Below, one piece after another: positions 1 through 11,591 of a stretch of DNA of 64,000 nucleotides (within the stretch, counting starts at the first letter, position 1; each line of letters starts with the position of its first letter). The stretch covers positions 2,500,529-2,564,528 of the forward strand of contig JAVLUZ010000154.1 of NCBI GenBank assembly GCA_036768485.1, written 5' to 3'. A program made the translations under genes and the position numbers. A model generated the notes under the pieces. That model was not told where the DNA came from. It saw nothing but the letters and a program-made list of their open reading frames with translations, and did no database searches. Source of the stretch: Mermis nigrescens (taxonomy: Eukaryota > Nematoda > Enoplea > Mermithida > Mermithidae).

Positions 1-601
1 GTTCAATAAAAATCTGTATACGGTTACTGTAAACAAAGTGAGGAATGAAGAACCATTTCGAGACACCCTGTCTTATTACTATTTTTCTAAGCCCAATATT
101 TCCTTCAAAAGGAAACGAACGGAAACAAAATTTTGTCAATATTCCTTAAAGATGTCAGGGTACATTCTAACCAAAAATGGCCTGACAGAATCAATTTCCA
201 TGTAAAAAGCTAAGGACTTCTGGGACACCCCTGTATAAGTAAGCCCGAACAAAAAAATTTAGATCAAACTGTAGATAAAGTTCCCGCCATAAAATTTGAA
301 CAAACAACAGTCCTTCAAGTTCTTTCAACACAGGACGTCTTCGTATATTTTGCATTGCTATGCTAAAACATAAGACGATTTCATTTGTTATAACATTGGC
401 AACTCAATCCCCGAGAGACCTATAAGGATATAATCATTGTTTTTTTAATTTCGTGAGACGATGTATACATTTTTACATATGTACATATTCAATAAAAATA
501 TGCTTTCATTCGATGTTATAATCTTATTAATGGAACGAACTTGCTGTGTACGTCCTTTGAATTTAATTAATTTTGAATTGCAAGCAGCTTTAGTACATGA
601 C

Positions 602-967
602 CATACATGCACATAGGGGGTAAGGAGTGTTAAACCACGCTGAGAGTTCAGCCAGGCAGATACTGTCCAGCGATTTTAAGCTGACGGAACGTTTTTTGCG
701 TCATTTTATGTACTTTTTACTCAGAAAGGCGCCCAAAATTGATCAATTTTTGTATTTTTCAGTGTTAAAAGCGATATAAAGCACTTAAAATGAACTAAAA
801 ATGCTTTTAAAATGCGATATTACCACAAAAAAACGTTTAATAGGCTATTTTGACCATTTTGTTTGTTTAAACAGCAAACGGAAATCGTGAACGTCAAATT
901 ATACTGTTTTGGATTTCTGGGATTCCAACCCCCCTCGGCCGACCCTGACCTTGTGCACCTATGTATG
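602..967. mobile_element. hAT-like MITE abutting the mib1 exon 15 donor
   Basis: 366 bp bounded by CATACATGCAC and GTGCACCTATGTATG, with a perfect 8-bp target duplication TACATGAC (594-601 and 968-975). A related body (mutated TIRs) lies at about 33450-33845. No coding capacity. Confidence 0.85.
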
Positions 968-979
968 TACATGACTCAC

Positions 980-1108
980 CTTTCCAACGTCACGCGCATC
1001 CTGTAATTGCTTCAATTGTGATAAAGTGTGGTGTCTAAGAGCTTCGTGCAGTGGAGTATCGCCATCTTTGTCCGGTATATTCAGACTGGCGTTTTCTTTT
1101 ACCAAAAG
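980..1108 (-). CDS. mib1: mib1 exon 15: ankyrin repeat and linker
   Basis: 43 codons, acceptor TAATGCAG. Reads [43 protein letters not shown]; donor GTGAGT, phase 0. This is the last exon found. The ankyrin-to-RING linker and RING fingers are not in bases 1-960. A MITE (602..967) with its 8-bp target duplication begins right behind the donor GT. Confidence 0.95.
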
Positions 1109-1175
1109 CTGCATTATTTAGAGAAATGGTTAAAATATGAGGAGACACCAATTTAAAAGTAATAATTCAACTTAC

Positions 1176-1262
1176 CCGAACTATCTGTACGTGTTGGCGC
1201 TCAACTGCCAAGTGTAGGACAGTTTGCAAATTAACGTTCTGAATATTGATATTCGCGCGGCC
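1176..1262 (-). CDS. mib1: mib1 exon 14: ankyrin repeat
   Basis: 29 codons, acceptor CTCCTAG and donor CGG|GTAAGT, phase 0. Reads [20 protein letters not shown] then ERQHVQIVR, matching the Nx[17 protein letters not shown] segment. Too short to show as a long open frame. It is separated from exon 15 by only 67 nt. Confidence 0.94.
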
Positions 1263-2198
1263 CTAGGAGAAAACCGTAATCTTGAGAATTTACATAAATA
1301 AAAAAATTCTGAAATCAATTAAAATCTTTACCAAAACATTGATCAAGATTCTTGGAGAAATGTAATATTATTGCTCCAGACTATTTTATTAAACAATAAA
1401 TATGTCGAAGATGAGAAGGTTCTATGCTAAGCTGAGAGAGAGCAATACCGAAATGAGCATATGTGTTAGATTTTATGAAACTACGCATTCATGCTCCAGC
1501 AGATGATGGTACAGCACAAAAAAGGTAAGATAAAATATTACTGCGAGTCTGGCTGAAATAATACATTTACATAATTGCAAAAAACAAACAAAAATAGACT
1601 TTAGCCAATTTTCAGAGATAACATCAATAATTTACGTTCTTCTGAAGAATGTAAACAATAAGTAGAACGAATTGTTAATTTCTTACTGTTATCAATGAAA
1701 AATCTCAAGATTGATACATACAGCACACTCTTAATTAGTAGGAGGCAATTAGTAGGATGCACAGCATAGCCGATCTGGGGAAACGGGTCAGCCGGTCTAG
1801 GAGTGGGGGTCAAAATGGAGTTTTTGGGGCCAAAATAACTTCAGAAACTGGTATAAGCGTCAAAATAGCGTTAAAACTACGTTACATACGAGTACATATC
1901 ACACAATTTCTGGTCAATTTGAAGCTCTTCCGTTTTTGACCTTCATTTTGCCTTATTTTCCTCAAAAAATTTTCCATTTTTCCATTTTGAGGATCTAGAG
2001 ACCCCCAACACGTGCATGTCTGGTAGCAAATACCTTCCTACCTAACATGTAGGTGTCAGTGCCGAATCCACTCTTTTAAAAATTCGGGTCCAGGTCCAAA
2101 ATTTTAGGTAACCTCGCGTCCGGGTCCGGGTCCGAAATTTCAAGAAAGTCGGGTCCGAGTCAAAAAAGCCTGGACCCGATCGGGTCCAGATCCGGGTC

Positions 2199-2337
<139 letters not shown>

Positions 2338-2784
2338 CATAAGACATATTTTAGCATGTGACGGTGCACGAGTTTCAGTTTATTGTGTTATGCAGCCCAG
2401 TATCCAATCCAGGATTACATTTCTGGGGGATTCGCCAAAATTGAGAAAATTTATTTAATGCGTTCATATGCGACTTTACGTGACGAAAGATTTTTTGATG
2501 TATTTTGCGTTTCTAGATAACTTCTACAACTTTTATTGATGAAGCATGTAAAAAATTATGTGATTTGGCAAAACTCTTTGACATTTTTACTCTTTTAACC
2601 CAATGTTGCAGCCTCTTTGAGGGCAAACAATGCAAAAAACGTACGTACTATGAAAATCCGGCGAAAAAAGGATAATAGAGCATGTTAAGTAAATATGTTT
2701 AACACGTCGGTCGTGCGTGGGCGGAAATAGGACCGACGTGTTAAAGATATAACCCTAACAAGCTCTAGAAGCTTATTAAAGCGT

Positions 2785-3764
2785 AAACATTGGTGGCGAG
2801 TAGAGTAGGTCCAAAATTTTGCCCTTCAAGTGCAAAATAGCTTTTTCTAGGCGTGTAACATCGCCTGCATTTATTTAAAAACACTTTTGACGCGACTATT
2901 TTTTCGAAAAATTTTGAAATTTTCGACAATTTTGTACGGAAATGACATTGAATTTCTTTGACTCTACTGAAAATCCAGCGCGAAATTTACTGCTCAATTT
3001 CCTGTGTTTGACGCAGAACGTCGAAAACTTCTAACACTCATGCATGAAAATATAAAAAATCCACGCTGAAATAGCTGTTTCTGCTCTTGAAATTCTTTTG
3101 AAACTTATTCGAGGAGCAAAAAATGACTTACAGGTCGCCAAAAAAACTAATAAATGTCATTGACGATGGGTATCAATTTGAGAAATTATGATTACTGACC
3201 AGTGTTTTTTTTTATACAAAGGTCCGTTTGTACATGTACAAAGATGGTCCCCAAAAGTCTTTGTACATTTTGTACATACAAATTTTTGGGTATTATAATA
3301 TGGTACAGTTGTGATTTTGGTGTGGTAAAAACAGAGTTTTTTGACTTTTGGTAGTGTATTTAAGCTAATCTCTGGGTCCCTAAGGGCAAAAATCACTAAG
3401 AATCGTCCTAAAACGGCGAGAAGCGCCGAAAAATTTGACATTTTCCCTTTTGAAATGCAATATCTGCCATTATAAAGATATGTGGATTACACAATTACTC
3501 ATTTCGGCGCGAAGCGCCGAAAATTTTGCGAATTTCAGACCTTTCTTGGAATTTTTGTCTTCCCGAAAATCTTTATACGTATACAAATACGGTCTCAAAA
3601 AGTCTTTGTACATCGGGAAAAATCTTTGCCGAGTACAAAAAAAACAAACAGTGCTACTGACGGCCTGAAATCATTGCAAATTGCATATCCATTCTTTATC
3701 TCGCCAACTATTTTGGGTCAATGGGCGAAGGGGGCGGCCCCCGCCCCTTTAAAATCCGCCTCTG
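2785..3764. mobile_element. F-family MITE (TIR CAGTGGCGGAT), degraded left end
   Basis: Matches the body of the elements at 4881 and 7321; ends ...AAAATCCGCCTCTG. The left terminus is mutated (GGTGGCGAGTAGAG). It is interrupted by an E-family MITE at 3200-3653 flanked by TTACTGAC/CTACTGAC. Confidence 0.7.
3200..3653. mobile_element. E-family hAT-like MITE (TIR CAGTGTTTTTTTGTA)
   Basis: 454 bp from CAGTGTTTTTT to ACAAAAAAAACAAACAGTG, 8-bp duplication TTACTGAC/CTACTGAC (7 of 8). The body has inverted GTACAAAGAC/GTCTTTGTAC motifs and two copies of the GCGC-GAA-GCGC hairpin motif. Confidence 0.85.
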
Positions 3765-4479
3765 GTCGCAAACTCAACAAAAGTTCGGCATTTTTATCCT
3801 TTTAAGCTCAAAATCCTGATGTTGTGTGCAGACATGCACAGATCGAGGATTATGGGGAGTGAAACCGGAAAATTATTTTTTGGCTTAAAAATGGTAGATA
3901 CGCGTCAAAAAATCATATTCTGGTGTTTTTGACGATGCTATACCTTTCTAGAACGTAAACACATAAAAATCATTCGAAAAATTAACAAAAAACCCAAATA
4001 AATTAAAAAATATAGTCAAAAATGAGTATGTGGCGCCAAGCGCCAAAAGTTTGATACTCTCGAGCTAGTTGGAAGCTAAAAATGCTTAAAACAGCACATT
4101 TTTATTGAATTATTAGGAAAATCGCGAATTTCGGTGAATGAAAAGAAAATTGCAGATTGGACCCGGACCCGCCGATACTTATTAAGGTGAAGTCCGGGTC
4201 TGGATACAAAATTTTGGACAACCTCGTGTCCAAGTCCAAAATTCTGGTCGGGTACCCGACCATTCGGGTCCGAGTCCGGTGCCCAGCACACCCCTACTAA
4301 CATGCTACGACGGCTAAAATTAATAAGTCGAATAGCACGACCAATAGTAGTAGAGGACCGTAACAATAGCGACAGAACTTTAAGAATAAAGCGTTTTAAC
4401 AAATTTAGACAAGCATAAACTAATGAATATACGTAGTCGGCGTGCTAAGGAAAAAAGCAACAATTACGACTAAAATACA

Positions 4480-4656
4480 CAGGCACGTACTACCTGGCCG
4501 TCCTATTTTGGGAGACCAACACCAATTTTCGGAGGACTAAGCCCAAAAAACCAAAAATAGCACAAAATAACGTTTAAAAAGTCTCATTTTTCCGATTTTT
4601 CTGAATTTTGGGGAGGGGGTCCCGAACCCCCCCCATCCCCCAGAGATACGTGCCTG
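4480..4656. mobile_element. A-family hAT-like MITE, copy 1
   Basis: 177 bp, TIRs CAGGCACGTA and TACGTGCCTG, perfect 8-bp duplication AAAATACA on both sides. It lies 28 nt beyond the exon 13 donor of mib1. Confidence 0.92.
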
Positions 4657-4684
4657 AAAATACATATAACACTAAAAATCTTAC

Positions 4685-4817
4685 CAGATTAATTAATAAA
4701 TTAGCAACTTCGACATGATTGTTCAGAGCGGCTAGATGTAGGGCCGAGTAGCCATCGTCTTTTTTATCATCGACGATCCAACTTCTATGCAAGTGTTGTA
4801 AGATGATTCGCATAGCG
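4685..4817 (-). CDS. mib1: mib1 exon 13: ankyrin repeat
   Basis: Acceptor TTCTCTTCAAAG. Reads [19 protein letters not shown] then [19 protein letters not shown] and NLLINL. Donor CTG|GTAAGA, phase 0. WIVD-KKDDGY and [12 protein letters not shown] are near-identical to MIB1 in distant animals. A 177-bp MITE (4480..4656) ends 28 nt beyond the donor. Confidence 0.96.
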
Positions 4818-4880
4818 CTTTGAAGAGAAAAACCGTATTATTACATCACGCAGACTGAAATTCGCGTTAATACTCATCAA

Positions 4881-5978
4881 CAGTGGCGGATCTAGGATTT
4901 TCCTAAAGGGGAGCGGTACCCTAACTTTTCCAAGAACAGTCAAAAACGGGTCCGGAAATTCGTCATTTACGTGCGAAATAGCGTTTTTTCCGGCGTTTTC
5001 TACTTTTATTAAAAATCACTTTTGATGCAACATTTTTTCGAAAAATCTGGAAAATTCCAGCCATTTTCCGCGAAAAAAAATCATGAAATTTCTTTGCCTT
5101 CAGCGAAAAGCCGGTGCGAAGAGCCGTAAAATTTGTGAAATCTACGCGGAAGAGCGTTTAGAAGCTTTATTTACTGCTCGATGTCCTGTATTTATTCCAT
5201 TTGAAGCTATATTTCAAAAATTTTTTTAGGAGTTGAGCTCGAAAATAGAATAAATCTATGCTGAAACAGCAGTTTCTGCTCTTGAAATTGTTTTGAAAAC
5301 TATTCCGTGAACGAAAAATAGCTTTTAGGTCGCCAACAGAGTAAATAAGTGTCATTGACAGGTACGGTTTTTTGTGTTCGGCAAAGATTTTTCCCGATGT
5401 ACAAAGACTTTTCAGGACCGTCTTTGTACATGTACAAAGACTTTTGGGATGACAAAAACTGTAAAAAGGTGTAAAATTCTCAAAAATTTCCGGCGCTTCG
5501 CGCCGAAAAGAGTAATTGTTTGTCCCATGTATCTTTGAAATGGCAGAATTTATATTTAGAATGTAAAAATGTCAAATTTTTCGGCGCTTCGCGCCGTTTT
5601 GAGACAATTTTCAGTAATTTTTGGTATCAGAAACCCAGAAATTAGCTAAAATATACACTACGAAAGGTCAAAAAACTCTATTTTACCACGCTAAAATCGC
5701 CACTGTACCATATTATAGTACAAAAAAATTTGTATGTACAAAATGTACAAAGACTTTTGGAGAACATCTTTGTATATACATGTACAAACGGACCTTGTAC
5801 AAAAAAAACACTGTTGATAGGTACAATCCGGTGCGAAGCGCCGAAAAAATCGTAGAAATGATGATCACTGGCGGCCAAAAATCATTATAAATTACATAAC
5901 AATTCTTTATTTCGCTAAATATTTTGGGCCAAAGCGGGGTGGCGGTCGCCCCTGCCTCCTCCCTTAAGTCCACCCTTG
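4881..5978. mobile_element. F-family MITE with nested E-family copy
   Basis: Begins CAGTGGCGGATCTAGG and ends CCTTAAGTCCACCCTTG. Perfect 8-bp duplication CTCATCAA (4873-4880, 5979-5986). Contains an E-family copy at 5363-5813 flanked by TTGACAGG/TTGATAGG. Confidence 0.88.
5363..5813. mobile_element. E-family MITE nested in an F-family MITE (inverted)
   Basis: 451 bp, opposite in orientation to the copy at 3200. Left end TACGGTTTTTTGTG is a mutated CAGTGTTTTTTGTA; right end ACAAAAAAAACACTG. Duplication TTGACAGG/TTGATAGG (7 of 8). Confidence 0.85.
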
Positions 5979-6291
5979 CTCATCAATACAACTAACAGAT
6001 GCTTACTAAGGTTCTGCTTGCCTTACTTGAAAATATATTTTTGTTCCGCATTTGGTCATACGCATATGAATAGATCTCCTGTTGAGAAATTTAGAAATTT
6101 GGAAATTATTCGATTTAGTTGTCAGATTCGTCCGATTTAGAAATTAGCGCAATAGCGTGAAGCTGTTAGAAGCAGTACGATTACTATTAGAGAAACGTTT
6201 GAGGCTCAATCTAGCAATTGAATATAAATAATTAGGCACAAATCGGTCAAGTTACCGGGTCCAAATGATAGAATAAAGTATGTAATTTTGG

Positions 6292-6457
6292 CAGGCACGT
6301 ATCTCTGGGGTAATGGGTTCAAACCCCCTCCCCAAAAATTCAGAAAAATCGGAAAAGTAGGGCAACGTTATTTTGTGCTATTTTGGCCTTTTTGGGCTTA
6401 GTTCCCCCAAAAATTGGTGTTGGTCCCCCAAAAATAGGACGGCCAGCTACGTGCCTG
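6292..6457. mobile_element. A-family hAT-like MITE, copy 2
   Basis: 166 bp, TIR CAGGCACGTA, perfect duplication AATTTTGG. Lies 35 nt beyond the exon 12 donor of mib1, in the opposite orientation to copy 1. Confidence 0.92.
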
Positions 6458-6492
6458 AATTTTGGAATAAAAAATCTTGATAAAAGACCAAC

Positions 6493-6647
6493 CTTGCATT
6501 TCCCCTTAGCGCAGCGTGATGAAGCGCATTAAATCCATTATTATTCGCTAAAGTGACATCAGCCTGGCCTTGCGTGATTAATAAGTTGATCATATCGTCT
6601 CGTTTCTTCGTGATGGCATCGTGCAAAGGCGTATCACCTTCAGCATC
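6493..6647 (-). CDS. mib1: mib1 exon 12: ankyrin repeats
   Basis: Acceptor ATTACAG, reading [48 protein letters not shown]. Phase 2 end at AG|GTTGGT. Joined to exon 13 this gives [12 protein letters not shown], as in MIB1. The end of a 166-bp MITE (6292..6457) lies about 35 nt beyond the donor. Confidence 0.96.
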
Positions 6648-6776
6648 CTGTAATGAATTAACCACGTATGCTTAAAATTATATATTGCATTTATGATTTA
6701 ATTCACAAATATCGATGCATTTACAAATTAACGTCAAACACTTGAAGCACATATATACAAATACTTATATACATAC

Positions 6777-7137
6777 CTTGCATGCACAGCATAGGAATTC
6801 CGGGGGGGTGAAATTATGGAGTGCCTTTTTTGTTTCCGAAAATTGTAAATGGTAGTGATCGTCCAAAACATTATTTTTCAGCGTTTCTGACGATGCTCTA
6901 TCTTTCTAGAGCATAAAAACAAAAAAATTTTGAAAAAAATCAAAAAAGTCGGAACAAATTGCACAAAATATAGTCAAAACATGAGTAATGGTTAAAAAAG
7001 CATCTTTTCCACTTTAGAAACTTTTTGGTAACTTCGAAAAAATCGCCAATTTTTTCGGAGGGGAAGGAGTGGAAAGAATTTTTACGGGGGGTGAAAATTT
7101 TTCTGGGGGACCCCAAAACCCTCCAAGAGCATGTATG
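6777..7137. mobile_element. B-family hAT-like MITE
   Basis: 361 bp, left end CTTGCATGCACAGCATAGG (mutated CATACATGCACAGCATGGG), right end GCATGTATG, duplication ATACATAC/GTACATAC. The body has the family core (gaaacgccgaaaaacgatg on one strand) and G/C-run ends. Confidence 0.82.
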
Positions 7138-8133
7138 GTACATACATATATACAGGGCGGGCCAAAAAAGGCTACGAATGTTACAGGCCATAACTTCGAT
7201 AATTCTGGATCTTGAATTTTAAGTCCAATGTCATCGGATAGACAACAATGTCAATTTTTTAAATGGTGCAAAAATTTTGGTCATCTGTCAGCGGTTCAGG
7301 TGCAACCGCCATGCCCCAATCAGTGGCGGATCTAGGATTGTCCTAAGGGGGCAGTACCCCAACTTTTCCAAAAACAGTCAAAAATAGGTCCAAAAATGTG
7401 CCTTTCAAGTGCGAAATAGCGATTTTCGGCGTTGACTTTGTCCACTCTTGTTTAAAATCACTTTTTAAGCAACTTTTTTTCGAAAAATTTTTAGATTTCA
7501 GACAATTTTGTGCTAAAAACTCACTAATTTTTTTACTTTAGCGAAAATTCGGCGCTAAGCGCCGAAAAATTAATACAATTTAGGCTAAAGGGCGTTTAGA
7601 AGCTTGATTTACTGCTCTATTTCATGTATTTGATAGCATTCGACGCCGGACGTCGAAATCTTTTTGAAAATTAAGCTCGAAAATAGAAAAAATCTATGCT
7701 GAAGTAGCTGTTTCTGCTATCGAAATTGTTTTGGAAGCTATTCCATGAGCAAAAAAAAACGGCTTCCAGGGGCCAGTTGCACCAAGGACTTCTGAACCTT
7801 TCTATTGGTTCAGAAGTTCAGAAGTCGAAAAATTGCGTTGCACCAACGCGTACACTTCTGAACCTTTCTATGAGTTCAGAAGTTCAGAAGTCTAAAATAA
7901 TTGCGTTGCACCAAAACGCACACTTCTGAACCCATAGAGAAGTCCACGGACTTCTAGAGAAGTCTTTTTTCGACTTATAGAAAAATTCCGGTTGCACCAA
8001 AAATCTAGAAGTTCAGTAGTTCAGAAGTTCTAAAGTCTTTAGTGTGCAATTTTCTATGGGTCGACAGCGACTCATAGACAGCACTTAGCTCATACATCAT
8101 TCAGCGATTTCAGTAATTTGTTGTGAATTAGCT

Positions 8134-8289
8134 ATGATTACTAGCAGCTGTGATGAGGAAGATAATAATTTTGAGCCTGCGCCTAAAAAACGCCTTGTTC
8201 GACCTCGTATTAATTTCGACTTAGATGATTTTACTGACAGATTTAGATTAAGTCGTGAAACGATGGAAAACATATTGAATACAATATAA
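8134..8289 (+). pseudogene. Harbinger transposase N-terminal fragment
   Basis: 51 codons from ATG: acidic start, then PAPKKRLVRPRINFDLDDF and TDRFRLSRETMENILNTI before a stop. The last motif (F..RFR.S.ET...L) is the N-terminal signature of PIF/Harbinger nucleases. The catalytic domain has been deleted. Confidence 0.7.
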
Positions 8290-8304
8290 GGATGAATGTC
8301 CATC

Positions 8305-8480
8305 TATTTAAAAAGAAAACCTCAATTTCCATGCGCTTTTTTTCATTCGCTAGTTTTGTAGTCTCATCCATAAAGTCGATTTCCTTTTTCAATTTTTCAT
8401 TCGTAAGTCGAATCATTTCCAACTGTAAGGCGTTTTTTCTTCTTGAAATGCTTTTATTGAGTTGTCCAACTTTTCATCTA
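8305..8480 (-). pseudogene. Harbinger Myb/MADF-type DNA-binding protein, C-terminal fragment
   Basis: Minus-strand reading ALQLEMIRLTNEKLKKEI, DFMDETTKLANEKKRMEIE is the coiled-coil tail of the second Harbinger protein. A one-base shift separates it from upstream IDEKLDNSIKAFQEEK. It converges on the transposase fragment, so a deletion joined the two genes tail to tail. Confidence 0.6.
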
Positions 8481-10446
8481 TGAAATAGGCATGTAGCTGG
8501 CCTTTCAAATTCGGGGAGGAAATACTTAAAGTCAGGTATCAAAGCAAATACGTGTAGATAGACAAAAATAATGACATTTTTACGCATTTCTCAGCGGTAG
8601 GTACATATTGGAGGGAAAAATTTCAAAAACTGAAAAATTTATCCTGAATTCATTTGTCTTCAGGAATTTTGATATATTGGCCACACAAACGATTCCACAA
8701 GATTATATAACCATGGCCACGCTAAAATGTTCTAGTGGTTTAATATCCAATGGTTATTTGCGAAAAAAATTAATGTCAGAAAATTCTATTGGCAGCATCA
8801 GAAAATTTTGCAATATTTACTATGATCACACAAACTCGGGCTGTTTGGAAGACTGAGAGTTATATAAAAACGAAAAATTGAGCTCGAAGCGGTCGAAAAT
8901 GTGGAGCTCATTAGCTCGGTAGTACTTAAAATTCATTTTGGCGATCTATAAAATACACTTCAAGAATTTCCAATCTTTTCTTTTAAAGGACCCTGGGTTA
9001 GAACCACATGTGTTCTTGGGGGTTGACCCTCCGCAAAATGGCCGCTGACCCCCAGAATTGTCGATTTTCAAAAAAATTATAAACTGCGTGCTATTTTAAG
9101 CGTTTCTAGCTCATTTTTTGCTCAAAAGTCTAGCGCCAAATATGTACATATGACTGTTAATTTGTTTAATTTTCTCGATTCTTTCAAATTTTCTTATGTT
9201 TTTTGTTCTAGAAAGGAAGAGCACTGCTCAAAACGTCTACGCATATGAACATTTGGACTTCTGAACTTCTGAACTACTAGAAACGACTTCTGAACCACTA
9301 GAAAGGACTTCTGAACCGACCTCTCTAGAAGTCTTTGGTGCAACCGGACACTTCTGAACTTCTGAACAGACTTCTGAACTTCATTCTGAACCTCTGAACT
9401 TCTATATTTGGTGCAACCGAAAAATTGTAGACTTCTGAACCGACTTCTGAACTTCTGAACTTCTGAACTACTGAACTTCTAGATTTGGTGCAACTGGCCC
9501 CAGGTCGCAAAAAAGTAAAAACATGTCATCAATATGTAGGTGCTGTCCGGCGCGAAGCGCCAGAAAAATTTGAGAAATTATGGTCACTGATCGCCAAAAA
9601 TCATTGAAAATTAAATATCCGTCCTTTATATGGCCAAATATTCTTGGCCAATATGAAGAGCGGCCTCCACATCCTTAAACCCGTCCATGGCCCTAATAGT
9701 TTGTTCGTTTATCTCGTGAATTTCCTTCTGACGATATTTTGCAGTTTTTGCAATTAGTAGGAATGAGTACCCACTCCAAGTTTAAGCCGATGTGCTAATA
9801 ATTTTTTCGATTGGAGATATTATCAATAAGGGGTACCAAACCAACCAAATACTCAGTAATAACACACAATGCAGAAATCATGGGGTTTAAACAGTATCAA
9901 AATAAGGTGCACACAAACCGCTATAGCGCACGAACGACTGAAAAATGGACGAAATTTTTTGCACAGTTAAAGCAAGCATATTTTTATCTGTCGAATGAAA
10001 CTAGTATCAAAATTTTATGTTAAGATTAGCCAGTTATGAAACAATATTGGGGTGTAGCCTTTTTTGACCCACTCTTTATATACAATAAGGTAGTCCAAAC
10101 AAAATATCCTTTCCATGCAACTTCGAAAATTTGTGGTTCCCCGACTCATACTTTCAGATAACATTGAATTTCACGATTTTTTTTATAAAAATATGCATCG
10201 AGAATTAACACAACTGTTAATAAAGATCAAGAAAAAAACCAGTACTAAATGATTATAAAAAAACTGGAAAAGTATTTGAAAACTAAGGTATTTTAGACTA
10301 CATGGGGACGAAGTACCCAAGTATTACTATAGTTACATATTTCGATTTAGAATTTCAATTTTAATGTTAAAAATTTTAAACTTTTAGTTTATTTCATTAT
10401 CTTCTTAAACGATGGAAAAGTTAGGAAATATGTGTACACTTATTCT

Positions 10447-10614
10447 CAGGCACGTAGCTGGCCGTCCTATTTTGGGGGGCCAACATAAATTTTGGGAGGA
10501 CTAAGCCCAAAAAGGCCAAAAATAGTACAAAATAACGTTTAAAAAGTCCTGTTTTTCCGATTTTCTGAATTTTGGGGTCCAGACCCCCCATTCCCACCCA
10601 GAGCTACGTGCCTG
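10447..10614. mobile_element. A-family hAT-like MITE, copy 3
   Basis: 168 bp, TIR CAGGCACGTAGCT/AGCTACGTGCCTG, perfect duplication CTTATTCT. 28 nt beyond the exon 11 donor of mib1. Confidence 0.93.
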
Positions 10615-10642
10615 CTTATTCTATTCGGACTCATGAACATAC

Positions 10643-10840
10643 CTGCAAACTTGTATGCGCTCCATATTCTATGAGCATTTTGACCACCCCTAAATAACCC
10701 TTATTCACGGCGATGTGTAGAGCGGTTTGCTTTCGTTTATTTCTTGCATTTAGATCCGCTTTCGCTTTGGCCAACAATTCTAAAATACCAGGTTCGTCTC
10801 CAAAAGCCGCATGATGCACCGCTCGATCGCCATCTTTGTC
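10643..10840 (-). CDS. mib1: mib1 exon 11: ankyrin repeats
   Basis: 66 codons, phase 0 both ends (acceptor TTTGATAG, donor CAG|GTATGT). Reads [38 protein letters not shown] and [12 protein letters not shown]: two ankyrin units with the TALHIA consensus. The end of a 168-bp MITE (10447..10614) lies 28 nt beyond its donor. Confidence 0.96.
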
Positions 10841-11280
10841 CTATCAAACGAAAAGATCTTTTTTTAAAATAAAAAATAAATTTGATGAGATTGAGGTTCA
10901 GTAAACTGCTTTCCGATTAAAACGTGCGCATTTTATTACCATACTTGATCCTGGAGGGGATCTTAACCCCAGAAATCTTTTCAACCACCCCTTCCCCCTC
11001 GGAATTAGCAATTTTCCAGAAATCCTCAGAAAAATTGTAGAAAAGGTTATTTTAAAAATTTTCCGATAAAGTTTTAAATTTTGGCAGACACGCACAGTAG
11101 GAGAATTCTGGCGGAGACGGAGTGAAATTTCAAAGTGCTTTTTCGGGCTCGAAAATCGTGGATACGCGTCAAGTCAAAAACATCGTTCTTCGGCGTTAGC
11201 GTAAAGACACGGGAAAATTTCGAAAAAAATGAAAAGTTCCGATAAATTGAACAAAATATGGTCAAGAAATGACTATACGC

Positions 11281-11286
<6 letters not shown>

Positions 11287-11344
<58 letters not shown>
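11287..11344 (+). repeat. (TA)n then (GT)n microsatellite
   Basis: About 58 bp of TA followed by GT and TGA-rich simple sequence to 11425, inside a decayed B-family body (about 11089-11550). Confidence 0.95.
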
Positions 11345-11365
<21 letters not shown>

Positions 11366-11591
11366 ATGTATATATGTGATGATGATGATATGATGATGTG
11401 TGTGTGTGTGTTGTGTGTGGCTAAAAACGTCTAAAACAGCACCTTTTCTAGAAATTTTTCGGTCAACTTTTGAAAAATCGCGAATTCGGGGGGGGGCGAA
11501 ACAATTTCTGCAGAGAGGTAAAAAATGTTCAAGGTTATGTATGATACATACAATGTTCCTAAAATGTCTACAAAAATCGATAAACAGGCAC

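Larger units (their letters stand above)
7770..9500. mobile_element. PIF/Harbinger element, deleted and decayed
   Basis: 1731 bp with perfect TIRs GGGCCAGTTGCACCAA and a 3-bp duplication CAG (7767-7769, 9501-9503), both typical of Harbinger. Subterminal DNA repeats the terminal GCGTTGCACCAA motif about every 60 bp at the left, together with many ACTTCTGAAC/GTTCAGAAGT iterons at both ends. Two convergent gene fragments lie inside. A decayed B-like MITE body is at about 8990-9235. Confidence 0.88.
7321..9689. mobile_element. F-family MITE split by a Harbinger element
   Basis: Begins CAGTGGCGGATCTAGG, ends TTAAACCCGTCCATG; duplication GCCCCAAT/GCCCTAAT (7 of 8). Removing 7770-9500 and one CAG restores the F-family body. 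Confidence 0.85.
7153..10076. mobile_element. Tc1/mariner-like element carrying nested MITE and Harbinger relic
   Basis: Terminal inverted repeats share the core CAAAAAAGGCTAC; each end is flanked by TA. Inner parts are 7153-7320 and 9690-10076, with no intact transposase. It is interrupted by an F-family MITE at 7321-9689, itself interrupted by a Harbinger at 7770-9500. A right-end fragment of the same family lies at about 16000-16144. Confidence 0.78.

Noticed and set aside
1..960. Remaining mib1 exons (ankyrin end, RING fingers)
   Set aside because: No CxxC-rich or ankyrin-like reading with splice sites was found on the minus strand; most of this span is a MITE.
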